DNA of 64,000 bases from Sulfuriferula sp. (GTDB taxonomy: Bacteria > Pseudomonadota > Gammaproteobacteria > Burkholderiales > Sulfuriferulaceae), in the NCBI GenBank assembly GCA_031291235.1, contig JARLJL010000024.1, positions 1 through 64,000 on the forward strand. The letters are read 5' to 3'. How positions within the stretch are numbered: position 1 is the stretch's first letter; each line of letters starts with the position of its first letter. This document shows, one piece after another, positions 40,816-49,320 of this stretch. The notes beneath the pieces are model-generated. The model was not told where the DNA came from. It did no database searches and worked only from the letters and a program-made list of their open reading frames with translations. Position numbers and translations under genes: made by a program.

Positions 40816-41370
40816 ATGGAAGAAATTGAAGACGAAATCCCGGTTATCAGCAAGAGCGAAATCAAGCGCCAGATGACTGCTTTGCAAAAACTGGGCGAAG
40901 AACTGATCGCCTTGCCCAAAAGCAAACTCGACAAACTCGATTTACCGGAAAATCTGCGCGACGCTATCGATGCCGCCAAACGCATCACCGCCCATGGCGG
41001 TCTCAGCCGGCAAAAGCAATATATCGGCCGTCTGATGCGTATCATCGATGCCCAGCCTATCGCCGAACAGCTGGAAAAATGGCGCAGCCATCATAGCGAC
41101 GAAAATGCTGTGTTTCACCAGATGGAACACTGGCGTACGCGTCTGATAGAAGACGATACCGCCATCACGCTGTTCATTGCCGATCACCCCGGCGCTGACG
41201 TACAGCAATTGCGTACACTGGTACGCAACGCACGCAAGGAAGCCAGCCTGCAACAGCCGCCGAAAAGCAGCCGCGCCCTGTTCAAACTGATACGCAGCAT
41301 TTTCGAGCACGCGCACCCAGAACTCGCCGCTGAGGCTGAAAACGGCGACGCGGATACCGAAGACGAGTAA
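40816..41370 (+). CDS. darP: ribosome-associated protein DarP (YjgA)
   Basis: DarP promotes late 50S subunit assembly. The 184-residue protein is highly charged and helical; KSEIKRQMTALQKLGEEL and AKRITAHGGLSRQKQYIGRLMR are family signatures. The ATG at 40816 is preferred to longer readings that run through pmbA on the other strand. The acidic C-terminus ends EDE. It is divergent from pmbA, as in many proteobacteria. Confidence 0.92.
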   Translation: MEEIEDEIPVISKSEIKRQMTALQKLGEELIALPKSKLDKLDLPENLRDAIDAAKRITAHGGLSRQKQYIGRLMRIIDAQPIAEQLEKWRSHHSDENAVFHQMEHWRTRLIEDDTAITLFIADHPGADVQQLRTLVRNARKEASLQQPPKSSRALFKLIRSIFEHAHPELAAEAENGDADTEDE

Positions 41371-41444
41371 GGCTGCCATGCAATACCCGGGGGATTCGGT
41401 TTATAATTCGATACTAATATACGCCCCCAGGCCAGGACGAACAG

Positions 41445-41831
41445 ATGCAAAGAACCATGTTGAAATCGAAGTTACATCGTGTGCATGTCACGCAATCAGA
41501 ATTGAATTACGAAGGTTCGTGCGCGATTGACGACACCCTGCTGCAAGCTGCCGACATACGCGAATATCAGCAAATCGACATTTACAACGTCACCAACGGC
41601 GAACGTTTCACCACCTATGCCATCCGTGCGGAACGTGATTCCGGCACCATTTCAGTCAACGGCGCCGCTGCGCGCAAAGCCGCCCCCGGCGACATCCTGA
41701 TCATTGCCGCTTTTGCCGTCTACAACGAAATCGAACTGGAAAAATTCGCGCCGCAACTGATCTATGTGGATGAAAACAATCGCATCAAAAGCAGCCGCAA
41801 CCATATTCCGGTACAAGCCGCGCAGGCGTAA
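41445..41831 (+). CDS. panD: aspartate 1-decarboxylase
   Basis: PanD makes beta-alanine for pantothenate and is a pyruvoyl enzyme produced by self-cleavage. The 128-residue proenzyme has the cleavage site Gly24-Ser25 within YEGSCAID, and [13 protein letters not shown] and NGAAARK downstream. AGGA lies eight bases before the ATG, and MQRTML aligns with the E. coli start MIRTML, so the later ATG at 41457 is rejected. No panBC is adjacent. Confidence 0.96.
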   Translation: MQRTMLKSKLHRVHVTQSELNYEGSCAIDDTLLQAADIREYQQIDIYNVTNGERFTTYAIRAERDSGTISVNGAAARKAAPGDILIIAAFAVYNEIELEKFAPQLIYVDENNRIKSSRNHIPVQAAQA

Positions 41832-41860
41832 TAAACGCCAAACGCGAGCACAGCCTGAAT

Positions 41861-41893
41861 AACCATACACCAGCGAAGCTGGCGTATGGTTTT
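41861..41893. terminator. bidirectional terminator between panD and cheV
   Basis: Stem AACCATAC/GTATGGTT continues inward as CCAGC/GCTGG with one mismatch and a GAA loop, about 13 paired bases. It is followed by TTTT on the plus strand. On the minus strand it begins directly after the cheV stop. Confidence 0.8.
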
Positions 41894-42845
41894 ATGCCAG
41901 GACTCTACGCAACGTAGCAGCCAGCTCTTCTGCTGCGAATTTCGCCACATAGCCGTCCGCGCCGACGCTTTTAACGTGATCCTCGTTGGCCGATCCGGTC
42001 AGCGACGAATGGATCACCACAGGTATGGTTTTGAAGCGTGCATCCTGCTTGATGTTGCGGGTAAGTGTAAAACCATCCATCTCCGGCATTTCCAGATCGG
42101 TCAGCACCAGTGCGATCTTGTCGTGCACGGTTTTACCTTCCGCTTCGGCGGCATGAGCGACAGCCTGCAGATGATCCCAGGCTTCCTTGCCGGTCTTGGT
42201 CATAACGTAAGGCAAGCCCATTGCATTTAACCCCTGCTCTATCAGCGCACGCGCAACCACCGAATCGTCGGCAGCCAGTATGATCGTGCCGGGCTTCAAC
42301 GCAATTTGCGGGCCTATCGTATCCATATTCACATCAGGCTCGTCCGGCGGCATGATATTACGCAATATGGTTTCCACATCCAGCACCTGCACCAGACGAG
42401 AACTGTCGGTATTACCATCCAATCGGGCGATACTGGTCACCATACCGCCCGCAGCATTGCCTTCAGCCGACAGTACCTGCCCCCAATCCAGCCGCGCAAT
42501 ATCTTCCACCGACTCTACTGCGAAAGCCTGGGTAGTACGGGCAAACTCGGTCACCAGCATGATGTTCAAGCCGGTCTTGGGCTGATAGCCGACTATCGCA
42601 GGCAGGTCGATCACAGAAATAACCTGACCGCGCAGATTGACCACGCCCAGCATATGAGCAGGCGCTCCTGCTACTGCAGTGATTTGTGGCATGGCAACAA
42701 TTTCGCGGATCTTGAATACGTTAATGCCGAACAACTCGGAGCGGTCGTTATTAGCGCTACTGCCCAAAGTGAATAGCAACAGCTCAAACTTGTTGGAGCT
42801 GGTTAAATTGGTGCGTTCGTCGATTTCCTGTTGGACTGAATTCAT
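41892..42845 (-). CDS. cheV: chemotaxis protein CheV
   Basis: CheV couples chemoreceptors to CheA and can be phosphorylated. The 317-residue protein has an N-terminal CheW domain (about 20-165; GINVFKIREIV, GVVNLRGQVISVIDL) and a C-terminal receiver domain (about 185-310; ILAADDSVVAR, VLTDLEMPEMDGF with the phosphoacceptor Asp, and KSVGADGYVAKF). The ATG at 42845 has GGTGGAG upstream; a longer reading would need GTG at 42854. It follows an MCP gene on the same strand by 56 bases. No cheA or cheY is in the window. Confidence 0.93.
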   Translation of the reverse strand: MNSVQQEIDERTNLTSSNKFELLLFTLGSSANNDRSELFGINVFKIREIVAMPQITAVAGAPAHMLGVVNLRGQVISVIDLPAIVGYQPKTGLNIMLVTEFARTTQAFAVESVEDIARLDWGQVLSAEGNAAGGMVTSIARLDGNTDSSRLVQVLDVETILRNIMPPDEPDVNMDTIGPQIALKPGTIILAADDSVVARALIEQGLNAMGLPYVMTKTGKEAWDHLQAVAHAAEAEGKTVHDKIALVLTDLEMPEMDGFTLTRNIKQDARFKTIPVVIHSSLTGSANEDHVKSVGADGYVAKFAAEELAATLRRVLA

Positions 42846-42901
42846 GTGCTCCACCCTCTTGAATTAATATTTGCGTTTAGATTACACCAGCCACGTCCCG
42901 A

Positions 42902-44608
42902 TTAAAACTCCTCCCACTCCTCATCAGCCGCTGCTGTCGATGCGATTTTCTTATGCGTAGCAGATAGCGGTTTTTTTGCGATCTTGGCCGCAGGCGATGC
43001 CGACCGCTCGGCCGATATCGTTTTCATAGGTGTACGCACCGGCTGTACAGAACGACGCCTGCCGCCATCCAGCTTGAATCTGCCCACCAGCTCTTCCAGA
43101 TGGCTTGCCTGATCCTGCAGCGATTTGGCTGCAGCGGCAGCTTCTTCCACCAGCGCGGCGTTCTGTTGCGTGGTTTCGTCCATTTGCGTAATGGCCTGGT
43201 TGATTTCCTCGATACCCTGACTCTGTTCACGGCTGGCCGCCGTGATTTCGCTCATGATGTCGGTGACGCGCTGCACGCTGGAAACCACTTCGCCCATGGT
43301 GGTACCGGCTTGTGCCGCTTGCTTGTTGCCTTGCTCCACTTTTTCGACCGAGTCGTCGATCAGCAGCTTGATCTCCTTGGCGGCTGCCGCACTGCGTTGT
43401 GCCAGACTGCGCACTTCGGTCGCCACTACCGCAAAACCACGGCCCTGTTCGCCTGCACGCGCCGCTTCCACAGCAGCATTGAGTGCGAGGATGTTGGTCT
43501 GGAAGGCGATACCGTCGATGACGCCGATGATGTCGGCTATCTTGCGCGCCGATTCGTTGATGAGTCCCATGGTATTGACCACATCGGACACCACAGCGCC
43601 GCCCTTGCCGGCGACTTCTGAAGCGGTTTCGGCAAGCTGGTTGGCCTGGCGGGCGTTGTCGGCGTTCTGCTTGACGGTGCTAGTAAGCTCTTCCATCGCC
43701 GAGGCGGTTTCTTCCAGCGAACCGGCCTGGGATTCGGTACGATTGGAAAGGTCGAGATTGCCGGAGGCAATCTGGCCGGATGCCGAGGCGATGGATTCGG
43801 TACCGACGCGGACTTCGCCCACGATCTCGACCAGACTCGTATTCATATCCTTCAATGCCTGCAACAATTGACCGAATTCATTGGTCGTGCCGACCTCGAT
43901 TTTCTGGGTCAGATCGCCGTCTGCCACGCTCTTGGCTATCTGTATGGCCTCTTCCAGCGGACGCGAAATGGCGCGAATCAGCAATGCACCCAGAAAAACA
44001 GCCAACACGATTCCCACTCCAATGACACCGATAGATGCATATTTACCGAAACTGTAAGCCTGCTGCGAGCTTTCATACTGCGCTTTGGCTACATCGAGTT
44101 GCAGCTTGATCAAATTATTAACACCATCCCTGACGGGTACAAATCTGGCTGGAATTACCGTCACATCAAGTCGTTTGACTTCGTCCATATTATGGTTTTT
44201 TAATGCCTCCATGGCCGGCATTATGCCTTCGGCAAGGAGTTTTTTACGATCCTCGTCAAATTGTGCCGCCAGCTTTTGCTCGTTCTCATCAGAATAGGTT
44301 GCCATGTAGGCATCCCAGTTCTTATTGACCCGCTCGATATTGCTATCCAGTTGCGCAAGCTGCTTCTGTATATTATCGTCTGTCGGATCGACAATAGCCG
44401 TGGCTATCGCCAGACGATTGTTCGCCAATCCCCGGATGACCTGATCCAGGTGACCCAAACCGACAACCCGGTCTTCATAAACGGTTCTTAACGCTTCGTT
44501 AGTAGAAGCCTGATTGTGCAACCCGAAACTCCCTATCGCAATCAGCAGCAAAGACAGAAAGCCGATTACGACGACAAGCAACGTTTTTATCCTGAGATTT
44601 TGCAACAT
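42902..44608 (-). CDS. methyl-accepting chemotaxis protein
   Basis: This chemoreceptor has 568 residues from the ATG at 44608, with AAGGG six bases upstream (44614 is an alternative). A first span (about 8-28), a periplasmic four-helix-bundle domain, a second span (about 188-212), HAMP, and a long signalling helix follow. The hairpin tip EQGRGFAVVATEVRSLAQRSAAAAKEIK is the CheA/CheW contact. The protein ends EEWEEF, fitting the aromatic-x-x-aromatic pentapeptide that tethers CheR/CheB. The ligand is unknown. Confidence 0.92.
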   Translation of the reverse strand: MLQNLRIKTLLVVVIGFLSLLLIAIGSFGLHNQASTNEALRTVYEDRVVGLGHLDQVIRGLANNRLAIATAIVDPTDDNIQKQLAQLDSNIERVNKNWDAYMATYSDENEQKLAAQFDEDRKKLLAEGIMPAMEALKNHNMDEVKRLDVTVIPARFVPVRDGVNNLIKLQLDVAKAQYESSQQAYSFGKYASIGVIGVGIVLAVFLGALLIRAISRPLEEAIQIAKSVADGDLTQKIEVGTTNEFGQLLQALKDMNTSLVEIVGEVRVGTESIASASGQIASGNLDLSNRTESQAGSLEETASAMEELTSTVKQNADNARQANQLAETASEVAGKGGAVVSDVVNTMGLINESARKIADIIGVIDGIAFQTNILALNAAVEAARAGEQGRGFAVVATEVRSLAQRSAAAAKEIKLLIDDSVEKVEQGNKQAAQAGTTMGEVVSSVQRVTDIMSEITAASREQSQGIEEINQAITQMDETTQQNAALVEEAAAAAKSLQDQASHLEELVGRFKLDGGRRRSVQPVRTPMKTISAERSASPAAKIAKKPLSATHKKIASTAAADEEWEEF

Positions 44609-44784
44609 TTTCATCCCTTAATCTTATTTAAAATAATATATCTCTTGTTTAAAACCCAAATCCAGGACAGCCAAAACCGAGCAAATGCATGCATCATAAA
44701 TAATCTGCGTACTATCGGGTAGCGTTTGCTGCACCTGTACTGATAATACAAGCTATATCATTGACAACCACCTTACAAGCAAAT

Positions 44785-47400
44785 TTAACCGGTTTTAAGT
44801 AATTGTTCGAACGCTTCCGGTGACAGCGGCTGGGCATAAAAATACCCCTGAGCATAATCGCAGCCGCATTTGCTTAACAAATCCCGCTGCGCTTCTGTTT
44901 CGACACCCTCGGCAATCACCTTCAACCCCAGCTTATGAGCCATTACCACAATGGCTTCCGACAATGCCAAATCGCTGGGGTCGGAAGTAATGTCACGCAC
45001 GAACGACTGATCTATTTTCAGATAATCGATATCGAATTTTTTGAGATAAGACAGCGCTGAATACCCCGTCCCGAAATCGTCCAGCGCTACCTTTATACCT
45101 GCATCCCGAAAACCCAGCAGTTTGTCTGAAATCGTCGCGGTCACATCCAGCAGCAGTCCCTCGGTAATTTCCACGGCCATGTTCTTACCGGGTAAATCGA
45201 TATCATGCAAATGGGCCAGCCATTTATCGATTCTGACCGCATCGTCCTTGAACTGGACCGGCGACATGTTCACACTGACCTGTATACTTTCTCCTGCACG
45301 ATCCGATTTCCAGCGTTTGGCCCAATATGCCGCTTCCTTGAACACCCAATCGCCTATCGCGGTAATCAGCCCCGTTTCTTCAGCCAAAGGAATGAATGTT
45401 GCCGGACTAACCATGCCGCGTTCCGGATGCTGCCAGCGAATCAGCGCTTCTGCCTTGGTGATCTTTCCGCTCGCCAGATTGACGATAGGCTGGAAATACA
45501 ACACAAACTGATTGGCAGCGAGCGCGCCGCGCAAGTCGCTTAGCAAACTCAAGCGGCCAAAAGCTTTCTCCCGCAATTCGGCAGTATAAAAACTCAGGCG
45601 GTTACGTCCGGCATTTTTAGCCACATACATTGCCTGTTCTGCACTTTTCAGCAAATCGTCGGCATTGTCTGCATCTGCCGGATAAAAGGCCACGCCTATG
45701 CTTGCCGAAATATAAATCGCGCGCCGGTTTTCCGCCAGCACAAAACCGGTTACCAATTTATCGATAATCAATTCGGCTATTTTCGCCACATACCCGGTAT
45801 CGTATGGCGCAGACAATATGACGGTAAACTCATCGCCGCCCAAGCGCGCCACCACATCGTTTTCAGTTACGCACGACTTGATCCGCTGCGCCACTTCCAC
45901 CAGCAGCTGATCGCCCACCTGATGGCCCAGCGTATCGTTGACTTCCTTGAATTGATCCAGATCGATATAGAATACGGCCAGTGCACAGCCATTATCGCCT
46001 GCCTGCGCTATTTCTTTTACCATGCGCTGATGCAGCATATACCGATTAGGCAAATCGGTCAGCATATCGTAATTGGCCTGCTTCCATATTAGCTCTTCGG
46101 AACGCACCTTATCGGTAATATCGTAAAAACTGGCAATATAACGATAAGGCTCACCCTCGTCGTCCAGCACGATATTGATCGTTAACCATTCTGGATATAC
46201 CTCACCATTTTTACGTTTGCTCCATATCTTGCCCTGCCAATGCTGAGTCGCTTTCAGCGTATTCCACATCGCCTTGTAGAAGAGCTCGTCATGAACGCCC
46301 GAAGCCAGTATTCTCGGATTCTTGCCTATCACTTCGTCTGCCGCATAACCGGTGATATGGGTATATGCCTGATTGACGGAAATGATATGGTTGGCAGCAT
46401 CGGTAACCATCATGGCCTGACTGCTGTATTGATATACCAGAGAAGCCAGTCTCAGCTCCTCCTCCAGTTCCTGACGTTTTTTTTCACGGTCGAAATTATC
46501 CAGCGCAAAAGAGATGTCTTCGCACATCTCTTCGATAAGACTGACGACTTCAGGATTAAACGCATGACGTTGCGCATGATGCACGCTCAATACGGCAAAC
46601 ACCTTACCGGCCCGCAATATTGGGAAAGCCGCTGCCGCATGCCAGCCTACCTCTGCTGCCCGTGCCCACCACGGGCGCGTCATCTCGTCCTGCTGATAAT
46701 CGTTGACGATAACTATGCGTCGCTCACGAAATGCAACTCCTATCGGGCCTCTGCCGGAGACATCATTCTCGCTGATGGAAATTGCTATTTCATCGAGATA
46801 GGATTGACCGACCCCATATTTAGCGACCGGTTTAATCACCCCCTGAATTTCATATACCTGACCCGCCCAGGCCAGCGCCATGCCGCCGAAATCGACTGCC
46901 ATTTTGCATACCAACGGCAACAACTCCGCTTCATTTTGCAGGCGCAGAATTGCCTGATTGACTTCGCTCAGCGCTTTGTAAAAATTGGTCAACCGGGCAA
47001 TGTGAAGCTCTTGTTCCTTTCTGACGGTGATATCCTGAGCGATCGCCAATAAAAACTGTCGATCGTCCAACTCGACAACGCGCAGGAATATGGCTACCGG
47101 TATTTCTGCCTTATTCTTGCAAAAAAACGTCATTTCAAAATCAACTGTCGACTGTACCCCGCTCAATAAAGGCGCCAGAATCTGCTGACAATACTGATGT
47201 GAAAAAGCCGGATTAAGCTGGTCTGCCGACATGCTCAGCATTTCATCCCAGGTATAATCCAAGACCTTCATCAGGCTACGGTTAACAAACGTAAAGCGCA
47301 GCGAACCCGGTTCCATCATGAATACCAGGGATGGGGTTTTATCCAGGATAACCTGAGTCCGAACTTGTTCTGTCGTTAATGTTTTATTATCTAATTGCAT
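44785..47400 (-). CDS. cyclic-di-GMP signalling protein, PAS-GAF-PAS-GGDEF-EAL
   Basis: An 871-residue cytoplasmic signalling protein. Order: PAS/PAC (about 12-130), GAF (about 145-300; PILRAGKVFAVLSVHH), PAS/PAC (about 320-440; NHIISVNQAYTHITGY), GGDEF (about 450-605; ARLGGDEFTV) and EAL (about 620-865; KAEALIRW, NMSPVQF, DDFGTGYSALSYLKKF, EGVETEAQ). Both catalytic signatures look intact, so it may make and break cyclic-di-GMP. The inhibitory RxxD five residues before GGDEF is not present (TEND there). No membrane span. Divergent from psiE. Confidence 0.92.
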   Translation of the reverse strand: MQLDNKTLTTEQVRTQVILDKTPSLVFMMEPGSLRFTFVNRSLMKVLDYTWDEMLSMSADQLNPAFSHQYCQQILAPLLSGVQSTVDFEMTFFCKNKAEIPVAIFLRVVELDDRQFLLAIAQDITVRKEQELHIARLTNFYKALSEVNQAILRLQNEAELLPLVCKMAVDFGGMALAWAGQVYEIQGVIKPVAKYGVGQSYLDEIAISISENDVSGRGPIGVAFRERRIVIVNDYQQDEMTRPWWARAAEVGWHAAAAFPILRAGKVFAVLSVHHAQRHAFNPEVVSLIEEMCEDISFALDNFDREKKRQELEEELRLASLVYQYSSQAMMVTDAANHIISVNQAYTHITGYAADEVIGKNPRILASGVHDELFYKAMWNTLKATQHWQGKIWSKRKNGEVYPEWLTINIVLDDEGEPYRYIASFYDITDKVRSEELIWKQANYDMLTDLPNRYMLHQRMVKEIAQAGDNGCALAVFYIDLDQFKEVNDTLGHQVGDQLLVEVAQRIKSCVTENDVVARLGGDEFTVILSAPYDTGYVAKIAELIIDKLVTGFVLAENRRAIYISASIGVAFYPADADNADDLLKSAEQAMYVAKNAGRNRLSFYTAELREKAFGRLSLLSDLRGALAANQFVLYFQPIVNLASGKITKAEALIRWQHPERGMVSPATFIPLAEETGLITAIGDWVFKEAAYWAKRWKSDRAGESIQVSVNMSPVQFKDDAVRIDKWLAHLHDIDLPGKNMAVEITEGLLLDVTATISDKLLGFRDAGIKVALDDFGTGYSALSYLKKFDIDYLKIDQSFVRDITSDPSDLALSEAIVVMAHKLGLKVIAEGVETEAQRDLLSKCGCDYAQGYFYAQPLSPEAFEQLLKTG

Positions 47401-47490
47401 GCTCTGCCTGGATAGAAAGACACAATAATTATAAATATGCGTAATTAATTAAAACAAAAAACATATCAACCTAGGCAACACAACGCATAA

Positions 47491-47538
47491 ATTGTACGTT
47501 TATAAATACATACTTACAAACTATTTATAATGTACAAT
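47491..47538. promoter_or_regulatory. long AT-rich inverted repeat between the GGDEF-EAL gene and psiE
   Basis: ATTGTAC (47491-47497) pairs with GTACAAT (47532-47538) and TTATAAATA (47500-47508) pairs with TATTTATAA (47522-47530). This gives 16 paired bases with a 2/1 internal bulge and a 13-base centre. It lies 91 bases before the GGDEF-EAL start and 137 before psiE. It could be a protein-binding operator or promoter dyad; it has no terminator tail. The rest of the 275-base gap holds AT-rich sequence and a weak 6-base hairpin (47568-47588). Confidence 0.6.
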
Positions 47539-47675
47539 CGTACTAAATTTTACAGCCCACCCGCAGTAACCATTTCATTATCATGGTTTTTATACGAGAA
47601 ATCGACATAAACTGAAATTGCTCATCAGCCTGCCGTAGTGTATTTTGCAAGCATTGAATCCACCTGCGGTGCCAA

Positions 47676-48014
47676 ATGTTCGAGAACCGATTAATACTGC
47701 TCCTCTCCCACTTTAACAAGCTGTTACATATAGCACTTGCCATTGCGCTCGTCATTGCCAGCCTGATGGTGATCTGGCAATTCAGCGTGGAAGTCATCAA
47801 TGCGGTGGTCAGCGGACATTTGGTCAGAGGCTTTCTGCAATCGCTGGGCACCCTGTTTCTGGTATGGACCTTATCCAGCCTGATTTCAGCCGAGACCAGT
47901 TACCTGCAAAACGGCATTTTTCAAGTCAGGGTTTTCATCGAGGTCGTCATCATTACCCTATTGCGGCAGATCATCGTCGACCTGTCCAGATCGCCGGCGG
48001 ACAACAAAATCTGA
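47676..48014 (+). CDS. psiE: PsiE-family membrane protein, frameshifted near the C-terminus
   Basis: The 112-residue reading matches the first three spans of phosphate-starvation-inducible PsiE proteins: LLHIALAIALVIASLMVIW, FLQSLGTLFLVWTLSSLI and VRVFIEVVIITLLRQIIVDL, the last aligning with E. coli PsiE RLIIVDHKSPLD. It then stops at 48012. The missing fourth span lies directly after it in another frame (next entry). One extra A in the AAAA run at 48006-48009 would restore a single protein of about 161 residues. Function of PsiE is unknown. Confidence 0.75.
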   Translation: MFENRLILLLSHFNKLLHIALAIALVIASLMVIWQFSVEVINAVVSGHLVRGFLQSLGTLFLVWTLSSLISAETSYLQNGIFQVRVFIEVVIITLLRQIIVDLSRSPADNKI

Positions 48015-48160
48015 TCGAAAACTTCGATCCCCTGCACTACGGGCTGATACTTGCCGCCTTGCTAATTGCAGGCATATTGCACTGGCTAGTCGGTAATGCA
48101 TCCATTTCCAGCAGAAATACAACAGCCGTTAGCAGCAATGAAACGACCGCACAGCCATGA
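48008..48160 (+). pseudogene. detached 3' part of the psiE-family gene (fourth span)
   Basis: In the frame one base behind, the sequence reads NLIENFDPLHYGLILAALLIAGILHWLVG, then a polar tail. It corresponds to the last span of PsiE (E. coli [21 protein letters not shown]). It has no start of its own in a sensible place. Its TGA overlaps the ATG of the next gene (ATGA), the kind of coupling expected if the psiE frame originally reached this stop. Causes could be a real deletion or a sequencing error in the A-run. Confidence 0.7.
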
Positions 48161-48816
48161 TTATCAATGCCGATCACGCGCTTAGCGTACATATCGATCC
48201 GGTTGAGTTGCCCTGGGTACCGTCTCCGCTACCCGGCGTTGAACGCCGTCTGTTGGAACGCAATGGCGCCGAACAAGCTCGGGCAACATCCATCGTACGC
48301 TATGCACCCGGGGCCGGGTTTAGCGCTCACACCCATCCGCATGGCGAAGAGATTTTCGTTCTGGACGGCGTGTTTCAGGATGAATTCGGCGTCTACCCTA
48401 CCGGCACCTATATCAGAAATCCGCCAGGATCAGGCCATACCCCGTACAGCGATACGGGATGCACGCTGTTTGTAAAACTGCGTTATCTGCCGGCAGACGA
48501 CGGACAACGCGTTGTCGTACATACACGGGAAACAACCTGGTTACCCGGACTGGTGGAGGGCTTGAGCGTCATGCCGCTGAGCGAATACGGGGGAGAGCAT
48601 ACCGCGCTGGTACGCTGGCAACCCGGCACGAAATTTCAGGCGCACCGGCATTATGGCGGGGAGGAAATACTGGTACTCGACGGCATGTTTCAGGATGAAC
48701 ACGGCGATTACAGCCAGGGTACATGGCTGCGTAGCCCGCATCTGAGCGTGCATCAGCCTTATAGCGATCATGGCTGCACGATACTGGTCAAGGTCGGCCA
48801 TCTGGATATCGGCTAA
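48157..48816 (+). CDS. bicupin protein, ChrR-like cupin domains
   Basis: The 219-residue protein is two tandem cupin domains resembling the C-terminal domain of the anti-sigma factor ChrR. The first has [23 protein letters not shown] (about 55-80), the second [23 protein letters not shown] (about 157-182); both carry His/Glu metal ligands. The N-terminal zinc anti-sigma domain of ChrR is absent. It overlaps the psiE frame by four bases and yaiI by one. Its role is unknown, possibly redox or metal sensing. Confidence 0.8.
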   Translation: MIINADHALSVHIDPVELPWVPSPLPGVERRLLERNGAEQARATSIVRYAPGAGFSAHTHPHGEEIFVLDGVFQDEFGVYPTGTYIRNPPGSGHTPYSDTGCTLFVKLRYLPADDGQRVVVHTRETTWLPGLVEGLSVMPLSEYGGEHTALVRWQPGTKFQAHRHYGGEEILVLDGMFQDEHGDYSQGTWLRSPHLSVHQPYSDHGCTILVKVGHLDIG

Positions 48817-49271
48817 TGCAGATCTGGGTGGATGGCGATGCTTGTCCCGGCGTTATCAAGGACATTCTGTTTCGCGCTGCAGAACGCATGCGCATCCCCA
48901 TGACGCTGGTTGCCAACAAGCTGTTGCGTACGCCGCCGTCGGCATATATCCGTGCACTGCAGGTACCGCACGGCTTTGACGTAGCCGACGATGAAATCGT
49001 ATCGAAAATGCAGGCAGGCGATCTGGTGATTACCGCCGATATCCCGCTGGCTGCCAGCGCAATAGACAAGGGTGGTCACGCACTTAACCCCAGAGGGGAA
49101 TTTTATACTCGCGAAAACATGCAGGCAGCGCTAAACATGCGCAACTTCATGGCAGAATTACGCGACAGTGGGATAGAAACCGGCGGACCGGCTGCATTTT
49201 CAGCAAGCGACAGAAAAGCCTTTGCCAATCAGCTCGACCGCTTCCTGAATCGCAATATCAGCAGAAATTAA
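48816..49271 (+). CDS. yaiI: YaiI/YqxD family protein (DUF188)
   Basis: A 151-residue protein of the conserved YaiI/YqxD family, predicted to have a PIN/NYN-like nuclease fold but without known function. [24 protein letters not shown] at the N-terminus, [30 protein letters not shown] and the [21 protein letters not shown] end are family signatures. Its ATG overlaps the cupin stop (TAATG). A bulged hairpin lies in the 49-base gap to the convergent yeeE-like gene. Confidence 0.9.
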   Translation: MQIWVDGDACPGVIKDILFRAAERMRIPMTLVANKLLRTPPSAYIRALQVPHGFDVADDEIVSKMQAGDLVITADIPLAASAIDKGGHALNPRGEFYTRENMQAALNMRNFMAELRDSGIETGGPAAFSASDRKAFANQLDRFLNRNISRN

Positions 49272-49320
49272 GCGATGGCAACCGGCCGATCCGCGGCAGC
49301 AGACAAGCCGGTGCCACCGA

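Noticed and set aside
47995-48015. Programmed ribosomal frameshift in psiE
   Set aside because: The local sequence GAC AAC AAA ATC TGA lacks a canonical X-XXY-YYZ heptamer and I see no downstream pseudoknot; a lost A in the A-run is simpler.
49276-49313. Terminator between yaiI and the YeeE-like gene
   Set aside because: The stem is bulged and has no T-run; it may fold but evidence is too thin to list as a terminator.
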